From assembly GCA_016793885.1 (NCBI GenBank), contig JAEUHE010000051.1, forward strand, positions 1 to 33,817: a DNA stretch of 33,817 nt, in the 5' to 3' direction. Below the pieces are notes generated by a model. It was not told where the DNA came from and made no database searches. It saw nothing but the letters and a program-made list of their open reading frames with translations. This stretch comes from Verrucomicrobiales bacterium. Its GTDB lineage: Bacteria > Verrucomicrobiota > Verrucomicrobiia > Limisphaerales > UBA11320. The position numbers and the translations under genes are program-made. Each line of letters starts with the position of its first letter. Position 1 is the first letter of the stretch. Below are positions 31,674 to 33,817 of the stretch, piece by piece.

Positions 31674-31718
31674 GCATCGCGCAGCGATGCCACCTTTTGG
31701 AGAGGGAAGGGTGGCACC
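31674..31718. repeat. double hairpin element
   Basis: GCATCGC (31674-31680) pairs perfectly with GCGATGC (31684-31690) around GCA. Immediately after it, CCACCTT pairs with AAGGGTGG with one bulged base. This is a structured palindromic unit of the kind found in intergenic repeats; I cannot count copies from one window. Confidence 0.45.
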
Positions 31719-31748
31719 CTCATCGGGGGGCGGTTTTTTTCGGTACGG

Positions 31749-31783
31749 AGCCGGTGGTCCAAGCTAGGCGTCGACCACCGGCT
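31749..31783. repeat. 11-bp perfect inverted repeat
   Basis: AGCCGGTGGTC (31749-31759) is the exact complement of GACCACCGGCT (31773-31783), with a 13-nt loop. No T-run follows. It stands about 150 bp before the phosphatase start and could be a dispersed palindrome, an operator or a factor-dependent terminator for the recO operon. Confidence 0.5.
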
Positions 31784-31921
31784 AATCTCTTAGCACTCTC
31801 CGGGTTCCCGGCGGGAGATTCATGACCGACCTTAAGCTTGTCCCGCCCCGAAGTCCCGCGCTAGGGTCGCACCATGTTCGTGCTCCGCCAACGCCGCCAC
31901 CACCCGCGTATCACCCCAATC

Positions 31922-31927
31922 GGAGGT
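31922..31927 (+). promoter_or_regulatory. strong ribosome-binding site deciding the phosphatase start
   Basis: GGAGGT lies 5 nt before the ATG at 31933, one of very few good Shine-Dalgarno sites in the window. It supports 31933 over the in-frame ATG at 31822, which would add 37 Pro/Arg-rich residues before the FHA domain. Confidence 0.7.
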
Positions 31928-31932
31928 GTTGC

Positions 31933-33537
31933 ATGCGACTAGTGATCATTGGCGGCACCGAGACGGGACGCCAGATCGAGATCGGCGCCGAGGAGCTGTT
32001 CATCGGCCGCAGCTCGGGAGTCGGGCTCACACTAGAGGGAGCCAACGTCAGCCGGCGGCATTCCCGGCTGTGGCTTGAGCAGGGAAGACTGCACATCGAA
32101 GACCTCGGCAGCAGCAATGGAACCTTCGTCAACCGCCAGCGTATTTCTGGCCGGGTCGCGCTGGAAGCCAACGACCTGATCAGCGTCGGATCTCATTTGC
32201 TCCGCCTCGAGGACGACCAGGACCTGGGCTATGAGGTCACGATCCAGCGTCAGACGCTGGCCGACGCCACCAACCCGGATCTCTTTCGAGCCAATAGCGC
32301 GCAGAAGCTGCAATCTATTCTCGAGCTGGCGCATCGACTTTCCGGACTGCTCAACACCGACGACGTGCTGAATCGGCTGATCGAACATCTATTGGTGGTC
32401 TTCCCGCAGGCCTCGAGAGCACTCGTGATCCTACCCACACCTCAAGGGCCATCGATTCGAGCGGTCGAGGAACGGCGGCCCACACCGCTGGGCAAGTCCG
32501 CGTTCAGCCGAACCCTCACAACCCAAGTCCTCACGGAGGGTAAAGCTATTTTGGCCGGAGATACTCGGGAGGCTCCCGTGAACGCCACGATCACCACGCT
32601 GGGAATCCAGTCCCTGATGGCCGCACCGCTCTCCACGCGAAGCCGTAAGGCCGCGGGCATGATCGAACTGGATCGCTTCGACCGGGGAACACCCTTCACG
32701 GAAGAAGATCTCTATCTCTTTACGTCGATCGCCCTTCAGGTCTCCAACGTGCTCGAGAACGCGAACCTGCATCTTCAGCTGCTCGAAACCCAGCGTATTC
32801 AGCAGGAGATCGCCCTGGCGCGTGAGATCCAACAAGGCTTCCTGCCTCAGGAGCCGTTGACCCTGGCAGGAGGACGCTTCGAGTTGGTCGGACGATTGAT
32901 CCCCGCCTATGAAATCTCCGGCGATTTCTACGACTACTTCGCGATCGACGATCGGCATTTTGCCGCGATTGTGGCCGATGTTTCCGGCAAAGGAATGCCG
33001 GCCGCTCTGTTCATGACGATGGTGCGGGCGCTCGTCCGTCAGCTGGCCGAGACGGTGGCCAGCCCGGCGCAGATTTTGTCGCGCTTGAATGATGCCCTCG
33101 CCCGCGACAATCCCAAGTTCATGTTCGTCACGGTCATCCTCGCGATCTACGACGTGGTTACAGGGGAATGCGCGCTGGCGCGCGGTGGGCATCCACCTGC
33201 CCTGCTGCGAAACGCACGGGGAAGGGTCACCGAGGTCGCCATGCCCACCGGCACCCTGGTGGGGATCATGGCGCCCTATCCGGCGCAGGAAGATGTTCGC
33301 ATGCAGCTCGGAGTCGGCGATACGCTCGTCTTTTACACGGACGGCGTCACCGAAGCGAACGCTCAAGATTCCCCAGAACTCTTCGGCAGCATCCGGCTGG
33401 AGAGCCTCATCGCTCGGCTCCCCGGCGGAGCGAGGCTCGAGGACTGGGTTCAGAGCATTCGCGACGAGGTCCAGCGATTCTCCAAATCGGACACCTTTCA
33501 GGACGATGTGACCCTGCTCCTGCTCCGCCGCCTCTAG
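31933..33537 (+). CDS. FHA-GAF-SpoIIE (PP2C) serine phosphatase
   Basis: This protein of 534 residues is predicted soluble. Residues about 1-95 are a forkhead-associated domain (FIGRSSGVGLTLEGANVSRR, LGSSNGTFVN) that binds phosphothreonine peptides. A GAF-type sensor domain follows at about 130-285, then a short helix (QIALAREIQQGFLPQEP-like linker). The SpoIIE/RsbU phosphatase domain takes up the remainder, with EISGDFYDYF, VADVSGKGMPAALF, RGGHPPALLRN, FYTDGVTEA and DDVTLLLL. The metal-binding aspartates of PP2C enzymes are all present. RsbU-type phosphatases dephosphorylate STAS antagonists, so the STAS/RsbW pair at 17434-18217 is a candidate target. The FHA domain could read output of a Hanks kinase such as the CHASE2 kinase at 26605. 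Confidence 0.92.
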   Translation: MRLVIIGGTETGRQIEIGAEELFIGRSSGVGLTLEGANVSRRHSRLWLEQGRLHIEDLGSSNGTFVNRQRISGRVALEANDLISVGSHLLRLEDDQDLGYEVTIQRQTLADATNPDLFRANSAQKLQSILELAHRLSGLLNTDDVLNRLIEHLLVVFPQASRALVILPTPQGPSIRAVEERRPTPLGKSAFSRTLTTQVLTEGKAILAGDTREAPVNATITTLGIQSLMAAPLSTRSRKAAGMIELDRFDRGTPFTEEDLYLFTSIALQVSNVLENANLHLQLLETQRIQQEIALAREIQQGFLPQEPLTLAGGRFELVGRLIPAYEISGDFYDYFAIDDRHFAAIVADVSGKGMPAALFMTMVRALVRQLAETVASPAQILSRLNDALARDNPKFMFVTVILAIYDVVTGECALARGGHPPALLRNARGRVTEVAMPTGTLVGIMAPYPAQEDVRMQLGVGDTLVFYTDGVTEANAQDSPELFGSIRLESLIARLPGGARLEDWVQSIRDEVQRFSKSDTFQDDVTLLLLRRL

Positions 33538-33817
33538 GGGACCGTGCAACAATAAATTCGGGTTTTGCTGGAGGAGCCAGGATGGGGAGGGGCCCGAGTT
33601 TTAAACCGCAATGGACGCGATGCGGAAACCCGGAGGGAATAGGAAAATCAGGGTTCCTCCTTCCCCTGCAGACATAGCGTCCTTCGCGTAGGTATGAGTT
33701 TTGTCCAGCGGTCCTGAAAGACTCAGGCAGCATTGCAGAACGGACGGAAACGGGGCCACCATAAGGGCCAGTTGGTCTTGCTAACTAGCTGGCGGCATTA
33801 CGGGAGACCCTCGAGAA
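33538..33817. other. 3' spacer at the window edge
   Basis: These 280 bases hold no recognisable gene. CCGCA (33606-33610) pairs with TGCGG (33621-33625), and AGGAA (33641-33645) pairs with TTCCT (33654-33658). The words AACCGCAATGGACGCG recall another class of short dispersed intergenic repeats. No T-rich terminator follows the phosphatase gene. The end was checked for tRNA features and none were found. Confidence 0.5.

Larger units (their letters stand above)
31514..31932. other. spacer between recO and the phosphatase gene, several hairpins
   Basis: No credible gene is visible in these 419 bases. The spacer contains three palindromic hairpins (31602-31617, 31674-31718, 31749-31783) and a weaker GACTCG/CGAGTC pair near 31550. 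A run of seven T at 31734-31740 follows a G-rich stretch without a clear stem. Bases 31822-31932 could be read in frame with the phosphatase but encode a Pro/Arg-rich stretch unlike the family. Confidence 0.55.

Noticed and set aside
31734..31740. T7 run after a G-rich stretch as terminator of recO
   Set aside because: No stem with a GC-rich 3' arm directly precedes the T-run; the G-rich bases have no nearby complement.
33720..33817. Possible tRNA or other structured RNA at the window end
   Set aside because: No acceptor stem, T-loop sequence or anticodon arm could be aligned; any match is to short chance stems.
1..33817. CRISPR array, transposase, integrase or prophage genes
   Set aside because: No regularly spaced direct repeats of 25-40 bp and no mobile-element protein signatures were seen on either strand.

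Overview
The window looks like chromosomal DNA of a GC-rich member of the Verrucomicrobiota, probably a Pedosphaera/Limisphaerales-type soil or freshwater lineage. This rests on family recognition, not on any search. The strongest marker is a 51-residue protein at 8653-8808 that matches the small basic protein of the Chlamydiae/Verrucomicrobia group. Supporting signs are a DUF1080 protein beside a PQQ-type propeller, a giant Ig-repeat exoprotein with an FYR-type C-terminus, few Shine-Dalgarno sites, and spacers full of palindromic repeats. I saw no tRNA or rRNA gene, CRISPR array, transposase or phage gene.

Layout. 1-376: spacer with two compact palindromic elements. 377-3641 (+): GlcD-type flavoprotein, a four-helix membrane protein and a GlcF-type iron-sulfur protein, tightly packed, probably for oxidation of glycolate, lactate or another 2-hydroxy acid. 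3925-5181 (-): glutamate dehydrogenase, separated from glcF by a long inverted repeat. 5303-8391 (-): an operon of a TPR plus MshEN-like protein, a PilB/GspE ATPase and a CheX-like protein, which suggests regulated type IV pili or secretion. 8653-13193 (+): small basic protein, a terminator-like hairpin, RluB-type pseudouridine synthase, SH3-domain exported protein, FolD, a DUF6941-like protein and a membrane protein. 13305-14921 (+): methyl-accepting chemotaxis protein. 14932-17265 (-): PQQ-like propeller and DUF1080 protein, likely periplasmic carbohydrate-related. 17434-18217 (+): STAS antagonist and RsbW-like kinase.

18333-28803 holds the most unusual block: a roughly 1,500-residue Ig/propeller exoprotein (-), a divergent FecR-TPR-outer-membrane-barrel fusion (+), and a CHASE2-Ser/Thr kinase (-) whose 3' end overlaps the barrel gene by 11 bp. 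Together these could be an envelope sensing and display or export system; this is inference. 28861-31513 (+) is a housekeeping run: HIT protein, PhoH, YbeY and a RecO that lacks its zinc-finger segment. 31933-33537 (+) is an FHA-GAF-SpoIIE phosphatase, which could be the phosphatase partner of the STAS/RsbW pair 14 kb away.

Most genes sit in short operons with ATGA-type overlaps. Several spacers, including two of those between converging genes, carry palindromic or short-period repeats (CTCCGCG, CGGAT and related words).
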